Assembly: GCF_040712315.1 (NCBI RefSeq)
Contig: NC_134014.1
Location: 41,281,634 to 41,345,633, forward strand
Direction: 5' to 3'
Length of the DNA: 64,000 nucleotides
Source: Castanea sativa
Lineage: Eukaryota > Streptophyta > Magnoliopsida > Fagales > Fagaceae
Position 1 is the stretch's first letter. Each line of letters opens with the position of its first letter. Positions 1 to 11,625 of this stretch are shown here, piece after piece. The notes below the pieces were generated by a model that ran no database searches, had not been told where the DNA came from, and was given only the letters and a program-made list of their open reading frames with translations. A program made the translations under genes and the position numbers.

Positions 1-3000
1 GAAATGATGTATTGTACATATCTTGATGTGAACTTTAACAACTGTCCATAATAGTGAGAAAGAAAACCCATCATAGCGGCATCAACCATGAACTTAAGAC
101 TTGCAGTAAGCATCTTCACTTTAATTAGTACTCTTTTTTGTTCAATATTGGAAGAATCTACAAGAAATTACAAAACTATTAGTGCTCATCTGGCAATGTC
201 GCGAAAGCTTTAAACATTGAGTATTAGTAATAAATCTTTGAGTGCTTGGGAGATTACAGTGAATAGTTCTTTAAAATTCTGAATTTATAAAACATGAACA
301 GTGAATTGTAGAGCTTTTTCCTAGAAGTTTCAAATTTCACCTTTAGCCATAGCTTTAAGGACCTTTTAATAAAGCTCCTTTTTAGTGGCTTTCCAGACAC
401 CCCATTTCTCCCCTTCCCCCCCCCCCCCCAAAAAAAACCCCAAAAGAGCATTAGAGCTCTTTTGTGGTCACTTATATATAAGACAGCTCTACATTAAAGA
501 ACTAAAATATGATTTGATTTTTAGAAAAACATAGTGCACATGCAGGTGAAAAGTAGGACCTTATTCTAAACTCATCATAGTTTACAAAATTATACAACTT
601 TCCCGAATGACTGGAATATGAGAGAATTAACTACCAAATTATCCAATGTGATATAAGTACTCAACTACAATGAGCATTTCCTACCTCTACTATAGAAGAG
701 TGGCAGTTGGTTCTATACTTTTCTATTGTCAAACACAATGAACAAAATATTTGTAAACAAAATTTTCTTTTTTGGATTAGTACTAAACAAGAGGTTGAGC
801 CTTGATGCAATGGCAAATGCCTTCCACCCAAAGTGACATGTTACAAGTTCAAGTCTGAGAATCAAATTCTCATTAAAAAATAAAAAGCTGCTTATAAATC
901 CCCTCTGCTAGACCCCATAGAAGTGGGAGAGCTTTATGCATTTGAGTACAACCTTTTTTTAGTAACCTACATGAGGACTCAAAAGTCATTGCCATAGAGA
1001 CTGGAGAGAGAGACAAATGAGCCCACAAAATATTTAAGAATACTGAATTCTAAATATGCAACTGCGCTAACCTCTATCATAGCCATCCTCATGATCCTCA
1101 AAAACAAAATTAAAAATCTATCCTCATCAATTCTCTAGACGCAAGTGTTGCTGGTAATTTTGAAGGGTTGAACCACAAACTCCAACGGGGAGAGAAAGTA
1201 ATTGACAATAATAGTCCAAGTAGGGATGACGTGCAGCACTCACATTATATGGAGTCGGTTCATACCACTACCTTTCTGTTAAGAACCAAACACTAATACT
1301 GTTTGCATACATCCTCTGAAGTTATCCAAAGATCTATCTCTATTTCACCAGAAAGAAGTGTCAAAAAAATACTTTTCATCATGTCATATGATAGAACTAA
1401 CAACCAACTTCCATATGTGCATAAGTGCATATAATCTAGCAATTTGTGACCTATCCATAATTGCTTACCATGAGCACTTGGACTAGAGGCATCTGTTTGA
1501 GGCTCTTTGTTTCCTCGTCGATGGCTACTGGCTATCTTACTGTTAGCTTGCCCAAGTTCTGAGGGTGATTTGCTGTACTTTCCAGAGTCACCTGCTCCAA
1601 GTAGCTTCTCTGTACAGTTTAGCATGTGATCCATTGTCTGGTCCAACACTGTCAGCTGAAACAGATAATTGGGTTAGGACTTAGGAGCCCATCAGCAACA
1701 ACATATTTCTGAGTGTTCAAAACCAGCATTAAAAATAAATAAAAAATACTTGCCTCCGGAAGTGATCTTGAGGAATCAGTACTATTTTTCCTAGTACCAC
1801 AATCTTTTTGACTACTTATGCTAACATTTTGAAGAGTCATATGCAGAGCGAGAACTGTATATGCCAGAATGGGAGATGTGTCCATGTATTCGCAGTGCAT
1901 GCACTGCACGATGCTGACTTCAGATATGATCTTTAAAGCAATAAATGATAGTTCTAGAGTTTGAGACCCCAATATAGCCTTCCGAGAATCCTCTGATATA
2001 AGCAAGTCCCTGATTTGCCACGCTATTCCAACAGCAATGGAATAATCCTTCTCAAAATCAAATGCCTTCTTTCCACCGACACATTTCCATTTAGCTGAAA
2101 TTTTTCCAGAAGACATAGATTTCTTCCTTTTTGTGGAGGAAAAACTGTTCTTTGGTATTTCAGTTCCAAATTTTATATGGCAACGGTAGGCAGTTTTCTG
2201 CAAACGCACTGTTAGAGCTTCAAACATATCATCAAATCCATCACAAGACAGGAACAACTTGTGCGCAGACCTCACTTCAGCTTGCCTTTCCACATTATCT
2301 GATATACCACTACAATTAGTAACTAAACCCATGCATTCTTCAAAAAGCCCAGCTGCTTCATCTGGAGAAATGGTGGAAACGATTTTAATTACAGAAGATT
2401 GAGCACGTGCAGTAGAGGCAGCAGCAAACAAGAACTTCACTTTTTCACCAGCAAGTAACTTGTTTAGGGCACATTTGTAACATGGCTCACTTGCTAGGCT
2501 GTTGCAAAGGTAGGATGCAGCAACAAGTAAACCCTCCATCTGATCTGCATCTAGCTTATCAGGTGACAAGATCAAGCTGATGAATACTCTAAAGAGTTCC
2601 ATGAGAGACTTAAGGGATGCCCCTTCTGATACAGCAAATTCACAAAACCTTGCTCCAGCCATGGGAGACCTTTTTATTAGTGTAATGCAGCGACTGCATG
2701 CCTCTTCAACAGGTACTTTTGAGGGAAAGTATGATGGTATAAGCAATTTTGTGATTTTCTGAGCAACAAGAGGTTGATCATTCACAAGAGTAGTTAATAA
2801 TACATCCAGCACTACCACCTGCAGAGAAATATAGAGAAGATAATCAACCAACCAATATGGATAAAGGCATCAGAAACAACCACTGCATAATGGTGTTTGA
2901 TCTTAAAGAGTACAGTATACCTTATGAAACTGAAAATTTCGAATATCCCTTATAAGAAGGAGGAGATCTGCTACAGCTGCTCGTGTGGAAACAGTGTTAT

Positions 3001-5087
3001 CCAGCATTAGATGCCCCAATCTTGGTAGAAGCACTTTAAGAATTTCATGAGATTGGGGATTTCCAAGCAAATAAATGATACCATTCAATGTGGAGAGCCT
3101 AACCTCAATGCATATATCATGTGACATGTCATCAAAAATTTTTGTAATTGTCTTTGTTATGGATGCTGAAGGTATGATTTCCCAAAATAAATGAAGGATG
3201 CGGCAGGAACCTTCCACTGCCACTACTCTTACATCCGGACAATCATCCGCAAGTAATCTCTCCAACAAAAAGAACTGTTTATCAAGTAATGTATCTTTCA
3301 CCTCTTTTGTGCTATCAGGATCTTCTAGAGGAAACATGTCCAAAAGCAAATGCAATGCATTTTGGCGAACATTAGAATTTGCAACCTGTCGAACAGAAAC
3401 ATAGCATGGTCAAACACAAGTTGATTCAAAACAACCCATGAATCAGATAGATTTGAGATATCAAATAAATTTGTGAGTAGAGACCCTGCTAAGCCAACAT
3501 CGTGTTGATTTGTTGACCACAAAGACCAACCAGGCCCAGGAATTCACTAGTTAATACAAAACTGCCACTGAGGTACTTAATCCAACAAACACAGGATACC
3601 AATTTAATCCCAACCAGATTCTCTGGCAATTATGGAAGCGTCCTTCACATGGTGAAATTATTCAGCGCACCCAATATACTACATATCAGACCCATATTTA
3701 GGTACAAGGAATGTGTAGTACAACTGTCCTTTTCATGAAATGCTTTAAATATGTTTGCTGCCTGGTCTCCTAGATTATGCGGGCAAGTAATGACATCATT
3801 GACTCCATCAAATTAACGACTTCATTTGCCAAGAAGTTTAAATTCTATCATTATATGCAATAAAACAAATTCAATCATTATGGCATACAAATATACTAAA
3901 CTATTAACTATCATCCCCACTATATTATCACAGGATCATATAATTCATGAACACTATCTTCAATAATCAGAAATTTACTAAAGAAGGAAAACAGCTACCT
4001 GTAGAGACCGAAAAATCACTGGCTCAGTAAGCCTAAAAAGAAGTTTCTCGACCCCCTCGGTGGTCCGCTGGCTTATAAACCCTCCCAAAACCCTCCTAAT
4101 AGATGCAGCCAATGCTGGTGAACTCGCGTGTATCGCACCATCAATCAAACCCTGCAAAAAACCATCCTCAAGCTCACCCTTGGAATCCCCTTCTGCGGCT
4201 TTCCAAGCCCGAAACAGTATATCCCCATACGCCTCAAGCATCGATTTACGCCCAAACGGAATCTGAGACCGAATCATAGCCAACATTTCCTTCACAAGCT
4301 GATTGCTCAGCCCAAACACAAACGCCAAGAACCGCCTCCCATCGTCGGTTTTCAAATACAGCGGCGCAATCACACACCGAATCAGCAAGAGCTTCAAGTC
4401 CTCGATGCTCTCGTCCTCGTAATCGAACAATGCAAACGCCTCGCGAAGCGAATACACTCTGTGAAGATCCACTTTCCTCTTCAACGTCAGTGACTTGGAG
4501 AGCAAGAAAGGTAGAGACTGAGAAATCAAAGTCTCTCTCCCTGGCAAATTCTCCTTCCACCACTCCTCGCACAAATTCGCTATCTCCGATAACAGAACCG
4601 AATCCGAATCAAAGAGAATCAAATTATCGTGCAATGCGCGAACTCCGGGGAGCAGATCGGACGGCGAGAACGCCTTTTTGGGGTGCGTGACGCATAGAAC
4701 CGCGTTATACGCGAGAATTTCAAGGTCCTTGAGAAGCTTCTTCTTTTCTTTGCCAACATCGAATTCATGGCGGTCGGGTTCGGGGTCCACCGGCGTCTTG
4801 GAATGGCGCGAAGATCTTCGGTGTCGCTTTGTAGGAGGAGACTTGGAGGGGCTAGGGTTAGGGCTTCTTCTAGGGTTAGGTTGTAGAAGCTTCTGGAAGG
4901 ATTGGATGGAGTGAGAAATGGAGCGGTGGAGAGAGATGGGGAGAGAGGAAGAGAGGTCTGAATTGGGAGTGATTTTGTGAATTAGGGATTTGAGAATGGG
5001 TTTTGAGGATTTGAGGCTTTGTTTTTGGGCTAAGGAGAGGAACTCTTCGGCTGAGGATTGGAGAGAGGAACGGAGTCGCTTCTCCAT
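1..5087 (-). CDS. CAP-G2: Condensin-2 complex subunit G2 (CAP-G2/HEB1-like), copy A, 3' end beyond window
   Basis: This is the HEAT-repeat regulatory subunit of condensin II, which binds SMC2/SMC4 through the kleisin and compacts chromosomes in the nucleus. Exons on the minus strand, read from splice sites and frame, are 5087-3999, 3385-2921, 2818-1754, 1655-1469 and 118 to beyond position 1; phases are 0,0,0,1. The start at 5087 opens a basic Ser/Lys-rich N-terminus. The conserved condensin-II-G2 block lies near residues 225-370, and alpha-helical HEAT-like sequence follows. About 975 residues lie in the window; copy B shows what the missing last exon looks like (about 310 codons). The third intron starts GC, not GT (see findings). 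Intron 4 contains a SINE. All visible exons are open, so this copy is probably functional. The family assignment is by recognition of sequence, not by a search. Confidence 0.88.
417..439. repeat. Poly-C tract in CAP-G2 intron 4
   Basis: A run of about 14 C followed by A-rich sequence. The equivalent run in copy B (about 47,039-47,056) is longer, so its length changed after duplication. Confidence 0.8.
791..960 (+). mobile_element. tRNA-derived SINE (Au-SINE-like), copy A
   Basis: A pol III A-box-like stretch (TTGATGCAATGG, about 800-811) and B-box-like stretch (AGTTCAAGTCT) are followed by a tail region with TAGACCCC and GTGGGAGAGCTTTATGCA and a terminal T run at 954-960. This order resembles the Au SINE family of plants. 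It sits in CAP-G2 intron 4 and is also present in copy B, so it predates the duplication. Confidence 0.6.
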
Positions 5088-5331
5088 TTACTGAGACTCT
5101 TCTGATTCTTTTTTTTTTTTTTTTCCAAATTTTTTGTGTTTTGAGAGTGGTGGGAGGGAGGGAACTGGGAGAAGCTACCGTTCGTTTTGAATTTTGGGCG
5201 GAAACGATGGAGTTACGGACTGTGTCAGATGTTTTAGTGACTGACAAATGAAAGGCCTGGATAGAAATGATCTGGCCCGTAGGATGTGCTTGAGTTGGGT
5301 TGAAAAAAATCCAACCCATCTTAGGGTCCAA
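5088..5331 (-). promoter_or_regulatory. 5' flank and probable promoter of CAP-G2 copy A
   Basis: Gene-free DNA directly upstream of the CAP-G2 start, beginning with a T-rich tract (5,109-5,124) and a GC-richer stretch near 5,190. No clear TATA box is seen. Position 5,331/5,332 is where copy B homology resumes upstream of its LINE, so this whole flank is missing from copy B. Confidence 0.4.
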
Positions 5332-5509
5332 CTCACTTGGATCAGTTTGGTCAATTTTTTATTTATCTGAGTTTTAAAATAATACCAATATAAATAAGAA
5401 CAAATTTATAACCTAATAAACATGTGCACAAACTATTTTATAAATATTTCAAAGTTAGTAGGATATCATATAGTTCTATCCTAATTTTTTATTTTTTTTT
5501 TTTAAAGAA

Positions 5510-5640
5510 AGTTTTAATTTATAGTATTCGCTCCTGATGATAGCTATTTATCATCAGACTAAGATACTAATCAGTTTTTAGAAAAACCTAGATTTCTAAT
5601 ATAACCATCAAAGATTTTACCAGTTAAACTAATTAGAACT
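5510..5640. repeat. Dispersed short repeat with a 9-bp palindrome
   Basis: A segment containing the inverted repeat CTGATGATA/TATCATCAG around 5,534-5,557. A diverged copy lies in the opposite orientation at about 35,375-35,430 in ACA intron 1, so this is an interspersed repeat of unknown class. Confidence 0.45.
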
Positions 5641-5933
5641 CACAATTCTATCCCAACTTTGTTGATAAACAAAAGAGTAAATGATATAAAATTATATAAT
5701 ATATTTCTTAGATACTCTATCCCAACTTCATTGATAAACAAAAGAGTAAATGACATAAAATGATATAATATATTTTTTAGATATATATTAAATATAAGTG
5801 GGTCAGGTTGGATTAAATAGATTTGTAAATCTACTAACTTGCACCCCAACTCCTAAAAATATTTTAACAATCCAACTAACCCCTAAAATTTGACTCAACT
5901 TAACGAGTTGAATTGGACGGGTTAGTTTTGCTT

Positions 5934-6877
5934 AGGGCTGTAAACGAGCTGAGTTTTGTCGAGTAGTTTATGTTCAAACTTGGCTCATTAGGAAAAATCA
6001 AAAGCTCGAACTTGGCTTGAGCTTGTGACAAGTCTAAAAATAGTGTTTGAGCTTGAGCTTGAGCTCGTAGGAAAGCCAAAAAGCTTGAGCTTGACTTGGC
6101 TTTATTAATTAGTCAAGCTAAACTCAAGCTTAATATCAAGCTCAAACTTGAGCTCAGGTCAAGTTTTTGAACTTGAGATCTAAAACAATTACAATATTAA
6201 ATGCTTAAATCTCTAAAATTAAGAAAAAAAGAAAAAGAAAATAGTATACTTATTTTGTCATGCATCTAGTCCTACTTATGATTAGCCATTATTTAAATTA
6301 ATAATTTACATGATTAAATCATTCATTCATCATTCCTTGTCTATAGTTTCAACAATTGTTCAAATTACAATTTTTACATTCATGTTAGATGGTGAAGGAC
6401 TAGAAAAATACCTGTTTTAAACTATTATGATCGAGAAAATACTAATATGGTTCGTAACTTTACTTTGAATGATTGATAGGGAAAGATCATATGTAGCCTA
6501 CTTAATAATTTATTTATTTTTAAATGTAACTATAGTCTAAAGTGGTTATTGATCAGTTTAAAGGAATGAAAAAATTCAAGTAATATAAGTAGTGGTCTCA
6601 TGTTGGCAATGTCATTATTAAGATATGTGTAATGAGTATGTTTAGCTAACACATATAAATTTATAAATGGGTCTATGCTTGAATTGTTGTGTATCAAGCC
6701 TAATAGTTCACGAGCTTGTTCGTGAACAAATTTTTTTGCTTGGGCTTGGCTTGTTTATTAAACGAGCTTAAAACTATGGCTCAAGCTTAGCTTATTTATA
6801 AACAAACAAACATAAACAAGTTTTTCATCGAGCAGAGCCTGAGTTGTTCATAATCGGTTTGGTTCATTTACAACCCT
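5934..6877. mobile_element. Non-autonomous TIR element (hAT- or MULE-like), absent from copy B
   Basis: A 944-bp element with short terminal inverted repeats (AGGGCTGTAAACGAGC at the left; AGGGTTGTAAATGAACC on the reverse strand at the right), flanked by the imperfect duplication AGTTTTGCTT (5,924-5,933) and AGTTTCACTT (6,878-6,887). The interior repeats GAGCTTGAGCTTGAGC-like words in both orientations and has no coding sequence. Copy B reads straight through this point near 55,525. A relative lies at 43,672-44,631. Confidence 0.65.
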
Positions 6878-6887
6878 AGTTTCACTT

Positions 6888-7417
6888 TTGTAGCGCACCC
6901 CTAGATCTGGGTGTGGAAACTCATTTATTTCTACGACTATGATTTGTCTGTTGATCCAAATAATGGAGAAAGGTGTGGCCTAAAATGTTATGCATTCTGT
7001 ATGGGTTTATGAGTTGGGTCACAAATGAGCCAGGCCAAGCAATGTAGTTGGTGTGGCATTGGGTAGGTGAGAAGTTTGTCTGGGCCCAATTGATCAAATC
7101 TAATTTGACCTGAGCCTCAACCACCATGTTCATGCACGACCTGAAATTTTGCACCATGAATCACACTTCCACCATAAAACAAAAAAAGAAAAGAAAAGAA
7201 AGAAGGTGTGCATTCCAGGCTTGGATTCTACTTTTTCCTTTTATCCTTTCTTGGTCCATTGAAAAAAGGTCACTTGGCCCCGTATGAGTTGCTGGATACT
7301 TGCCTTAGTTGGCTAGAGCATGAGCAGCTACAAAATACTTTTCTGGCTATAGAAATGAAAAAGAGCCAAAACAGTAAGGTTTAGTTAAAGTAAAAGAGTT
7401 TGTGTGTGATTCCATTA
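6888..7417. other. Intergenic DNA shared with copy B
   Basis: Non-coding sequence closely matching 55,530-56,083. A G/A-rich tract at 7,180-7,204 differs in length between copies. No gene seen. Confidence 0.6.
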
Positions 7418-8492
7418 GAGCATCCACAACCAGAAATTTCATCCTATCCTATTTTACCATTCCAAAAAGCTACTTTATCAATTGTATAATATTATTTTAC
7501 AATCCACCCAGCATCCCAACTTTTATTTTTACCTACAATATATTAAAATAATATAAAAAATCTCTCTCTCTCTCTTCCCTCTCCATCTTTGTTCTCTGTC
7601 TCTCTGTTTTTCTTTCTTTCTCATCCACCCACCACCAACCAAAACCTAAAACAACCACCCAACAATACACGTCGAACCCACGAATCACGCCAAAAATTTT
7701 TTGCCACCATCACAAAAAAATCTCATCAATAAACCCTAAACCAAAAACTACCAATAAAATCTTAGCAATAAACCTAAACAAAAAAAACCAACAACCATAA
7801 AAATTCAAAAATAAAAAAACTCAACCACCACAAATTTAGCCACCCATGGCCTTTGCATGCCCAAAACAAACCCAAACATTTTGTGGATCTTGAAGATCTA
7901 GCCATGGAGACCGTGGAGCTTGAAGCTCTGGCCATGAAGCTTCAACTCAATGAGTTGGGCGAGATCAGAAAAGAGAGGGGGGAGTTGGGTTTGGGTTTAG
8001 AGGGAGGGATCACTGTGATGAAGCTGAGAAAATTGACCCAGCTGACCCATGGGGTGAGAAAGAGTGCTTGGCAGAGGTATGGGAGACCCACAATGCCGAA
8101 CCCAGAAACCCACCACCGTCAATCTCGCCGATCTAGAAACCCACCACGCCGATCTCCAACTCAATTGCGCCACCATGCCAATCAGAGAGACGAAGAGGAT
8201 GATGATTGCTTGCATTGTGTTTCCATTGGGTTGATGAGAGTTTAGCGTAGAGTGAAGGTAATAAAATAATGAGAGAAAAGGAAGAGAGAGAAGAATCAGA
8301 GATAATATAATAATAATTTTTAATTATACAATCTTGCTACAGTACCATCCTAGAAATAGGATGGTACTGTAGCAGTATTGTAAATTTTTTTACAATTGGC
8401 ACATTTTGCAAGTCGGGCTAGAGCAACATTTGAAGGTTGTGATGGTAAAATATATCAACATATACAATATACCATTTGGCTTGCAGATGCTC
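7418..8492. mobile_element. Harbinger-type MITE, absent from copy B
   Basis: A 1,075-bp insertion whose ends are inverted (GAGCATCCACAACC at the left; GAGCATCTGCAAGCC on the reverse strand at the right), flanked by TTA (7,415-7,417) and TTG (8,493-8,495). Copy B has the empty site CCA-TTA-GAACGTG at 56,078-56,090. The TTA target and the end sequence suit PIF/Harbinger. The 130-codon open frame at 7,853-8,245 has low-complexity content and no recognisable domain; I regard it as non-coding. Confidence 0.8.
8337..8372. repeat. Perfect 16-bp hairpin inside the MITE
   Basis: CTACAGTACCATCCTA, a 4-base loop GAAA, then the exact reverse complement. It lies near the right end of the 7,418-8,492 element. 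Confidence 0.9.
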
Positions 8493-9899
8493 TTGGAACG
8501 TGTAAAACACCGGCGCATGCACTTTTCCTTTAACAGGGTAAAAATATTAATCATGTTATATATATATATATATTCTGAAGTCACATACTCATGCTCTCTA
8601 GTTGTCCAAGTTCATCCATCCTTTCTTAATCAGGACAAACGAATTCCTCAAATGACAGAAAACCATAATTTTTTGTATGATGTAGTTGTTAAATGTGGTC
8701 CTACAACAGCTTTAGCACTTTTTGTTCAGGCATTTCAGAGGGTAAAATCATCCACATATCCACACTTTGTTTTAAGTTTATGTCTATTTTGTGTAATCGT
8801 CTCGATTAGGAGCATCCAATTCCTAATTGAATGGTTGCTTCAAGGTCAAAACCTTTCATAATGTTAACAGGTTTTCTAACCTAGCTTTCCAAAGTGATGT
8901 TTGCAACCTTTGTTCCAATCAAATATGTTCTTATGTTGCTTCTGATTGTATAGAAGCACGCATGCTATATCACTCACTAGTTTATATAATCATAACAAGT
9001 AGTAGTAAGAATCTTTGGAACCATAATTGTTCGAATGACAGCTTGATTAGCACTGTTGTGATCTTATTTCATGACTAATCATAACATCCAATAAATGCAA
9101 ACTCCATGAATAGAAGTTCCAAAATATGCCTGAAAGCCTATTTCAGTTTTCACTAACAGGGCAATACATGACCACGAGACAAAAATAAATAAATATTATG
9201 CAGCCTTCGATTCTCTTATTACATTTATTCTGAGCTTAAACTCTGAATTCTAAAGTTGATAAATAATCAAAATTTATTTTGGAGGAGTGAGTTTTTAATC
9301 CTATGGGAAGGAAGGGAAGGGATTTGAAAAATATCAACAACCTCCGCTTCATGAGATGTGATTCCTAATTGAATAGAGCCTAAGATTCTCTCCCTTGTTG
9401 TGATTTTATTTTTGTCTATAGGAATGTTAATTTTTTGCATCACAAATTAGCCCGTTGGGCGGCCTCTTATAATTGGGATGGGCCCATCTCCATCTCCTCT
9501 CTTCCTTCTTGGGTCTTTGTTTCAGAAGTTGGAGATGAGCTATGGTTCTCTCTTTTTCCTTCTTAATACATTCTTATTCGATTTTTTTTTTAATTTTATA
9601 AAAGTCCTAATCGCTTGATAAACTATACCGCAAGTAAAGAGACTACACAAATGAATGGACTCTTGTTTATAACATCTGCAAATTTTTCGTTTGTCAATCA
9701 GATTGATTTGGCTTAGGCCTTCGAAACAGATGAAACAGTAAAGAGTGAGGCATGCATAGGGTAATTGCTGCAAGCTAAAATACAGTGCTGTACGATGCTA
9801 GACTGGATGCCCTATGATCCCCAAGAAGGCATGTGAAGGAGTAGGTATTTGTAAAAGGTATATATATTTTTAGAAGTAATAAATTGACTCTATAGTAAG
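8493..9899. other. Intergenic DNA shared with copy B, with orphan CYCD5 promoter at its end
   Basis: Matches 56,084-57,471 of copy B and then jumps to 60,438 onward. Short open frames around 8,600-8,900 occur in both copies but do not keep a frame between them and show no known domain. A TATA-like run at 9,857-9,872 corresponds to the TATA region of CYCD5 in copy B, although the gene itself is absent here. Confidence 0.55.
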
Positions 9900-10343
9900 A
9901 CTTAGGGGGTGGCAAATTGAGCTCAAGCCCATTTGCTCACCCAAACCCACCCACTCTAATTGAACCTAAACCCACCCAATTATTAGTTGGGTTAAATAGG
10001 CATCAACCCAATTAGACCCAATGATTATTGGGTTTTAACTAAAAACCCATTGAAGCCCATTTAATCCAAAAACAATATACCTAAATTCAACCCAGCCCTT
10101 TCCATAAGGAAAAAAAAAATCAAATCAAATCAAATCAACCCAACTACCCAAGAAATAAACTCATAAACACGGTAACCAATCCATTCCATTTCTAATATTT
10201 TCCGACGGTTTCTCAGCAACCAAACAAATCGGAAGAGAGTAAACACAATAAAATAAAATCAATCACATCATAGCATAGAATAGCATACAAGATCAAAACC
10301 ATATAAAACAATTTAAACAAAAAATGAACAGAGAATAAGAAAC

Positions 10344-10346
<3 letters not shown>

Positions 10347-10393
<47 letters not shown>
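10347..10393. repeat. (GA)n microsatellite
   Basis: An almost pure GA repeat next to the RPL19 fragment, read as CT-rich intron sequence on the minus strand. Confidence 0.9.
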
Positions 10394-10395
<2 letters not shown>

Positions 10396-10402
10396 TGCGT
10401 AC

Positions 10403-10514
10403 AAGAGTTGGCCATGGAGATTTCGTTGACCTCATTTGGGTCGAGCCAGACCTTGCCACGACCGCACTTGAGGACGCTCAAGGCGAGCCTCTTCTGGAGC
10501 TTAAGCAAAACCAT
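10403..10514 (-). pseudogene. RPL19: Captured first coding exon of ribosomal protein L19 (60S)
   Basis: From the start at 10,514 the minus strand encodes 37 residues including [19 protein letters not shown] and ISMANS, the conserved N-terminus of eukaryotic RPL19 (eL19). The exon runs into a GT donor at 10,402-10,401 and then CT-rich intron-like DNA. The rest of the gene is not found nearby, so this is a fragment, not a working gene. It lies inside the copy-A-specific insertion, which suggests capture by a transposon. Confidence 0.85.
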
Positions 10515-11015
10515 GTATGTGTCTCTCTCTTTGGATATCTCTCTTTGACAAAATGCTTTCGTTTTCTCTCACTTTTTGTGTGTGTGTGTTTGTCTGATCC
10601 ATGCGTGGCATTTGTAATTACTAGCCATCGTTGTCCTTTGTTTGGTTGCCGAGAAAGTGGAGGTAATGGAAGGAAAATGATGTTTGCTTAATTTTAATGT
10701 AGGTGTTTTGCTAGCATTTGAATAATGAGGGATCTGGATTTCTCATTTTTTAGATTTCTCTTCCCATTTTCGCTATCATTTTATCGACAACCAAATGCGG
10801 AATAGAGGTTTTGTCTTCTTTTTATTTTTGATTTCTTTTTTTCTCGGCAACCAAATGGTGGACAACTTTTAGTTTCTTATCTTCTTCCTTCATTTTCCTG
10901 TCGCTAAGCTGTTACTGTATTTATGGGCATTTTGGTAATTTTAATAATTTGGTAATTGGGTGGGTTGGGGTTTACCCATTATAATTGGGTTAGGTTGGGA
11001 GCGTGTGAAACTTAA

Positions 11016-11560
11016 AGCTTCGTTTGGGAGTTCATAAGGGAATGAAATAGAATGATCATAAGGGAATGGAATGGAATGGATTTAAGTCAGGGAAAGGAAT
11101 GGAAAATAATGGAAGGGAATGAAATTAAGTAACCTTGATTGGATGTTTTAAAATAAAGGAACGAAAATGAATGGAAAGTAAGTAATTTTGTTTGGGAGTA
11201 ACATGGAGGGAATGAAATAGAATCATTTTATGACAATATTACTATTAGAACCCTATTTTAAAAGAAAGAGTTGAATATATAGGGGTATTTTGGGAGTTTT
11301 AGTAAAAAATTCATTAAATCTAATTCCATTCCTCCAAATTTCGGGAGGAATGAAAATTTGAGGTTTTAAGAGAATAAAGAGGAATGATTGTTCCCTCTTA
11401 CCCATTCCATTCCCTCTCACTTAAACTCCCAAACAAGGGAATGGACTTTCCATTCCCTCCATTAAAACTCCCAAACAAGAGAAGGGAAAAATATTCTAAA
11501 ATTATTCTTTTCATTCATTTCCATTCTATTCCATTCCATTCTCTCCTCCCAAACAAGGCC
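11016..11560. mobile_element. Tourist-like (PIF/Harbinger) MITE, absent from copy B
   Basis: A 545-bp element with ends AGCTTCGTTTGGGAG and, on the reverse strand, GGCCTTGTTTGGGAG, flanked by TAA at 11,013-11,015 and 11,561-11,563. Copy B has the empty site with a single TAA (GAAAC-TAA-AGTG near 60,512). The interior is rich in GGAATGGAATGG-like repeats and has no gene. Confidence 0.85.
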
Positions 11561-11625
11561 TAAGTGTAAGAGGTGAGGGGGACTAGTGTCTTTGGCGCCG
11601 CCAAAATGAGGGCATTAATTAGCGG

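Larger units (their letters stand above)
9900..10995. mobile_element. 1.1-kb insertion specific to copy A, carrying an RPL19 exon
   Basis: Copy B reads CAGTAAG directly into TGGGAGCGTG (60,491-60,507); copy A has 1,096 extra bases between the equivalent points. AACCCACCCAATTA near the left end (about 9,966) recurs inverted near the right end (about 10,952-10,965), suggesting a terminal-inverted-repeat element. No clean target duplication was found, so the class is unresolved. Confidence 0.6.

Noticed and set aside
2131..2762. Plus-strand open frames across CAP-G2 exon 3
   Set aside because: Antisense shadows of the coding exon with no independent features.
5189..5206. Possible E2F site upstream of CAP-G2 (TTTTGGGCGGAAA)
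   Set aside because: It does not fit the consensus on either strand at the critical sixth base.
7853..8245. 130-codon open frame inside the MITE
   Set aside because: Low-complexity Glu/Leu and Arg/His-rich sequence, no domain, lies wholly inside a non-autonomous element.
8406..9078. Possible genes in the intergenic DNA before the CYCD5 site
   Set aside because: Frames are not conserved between the duplicates (stops and indels differ) and no domain is recognised.
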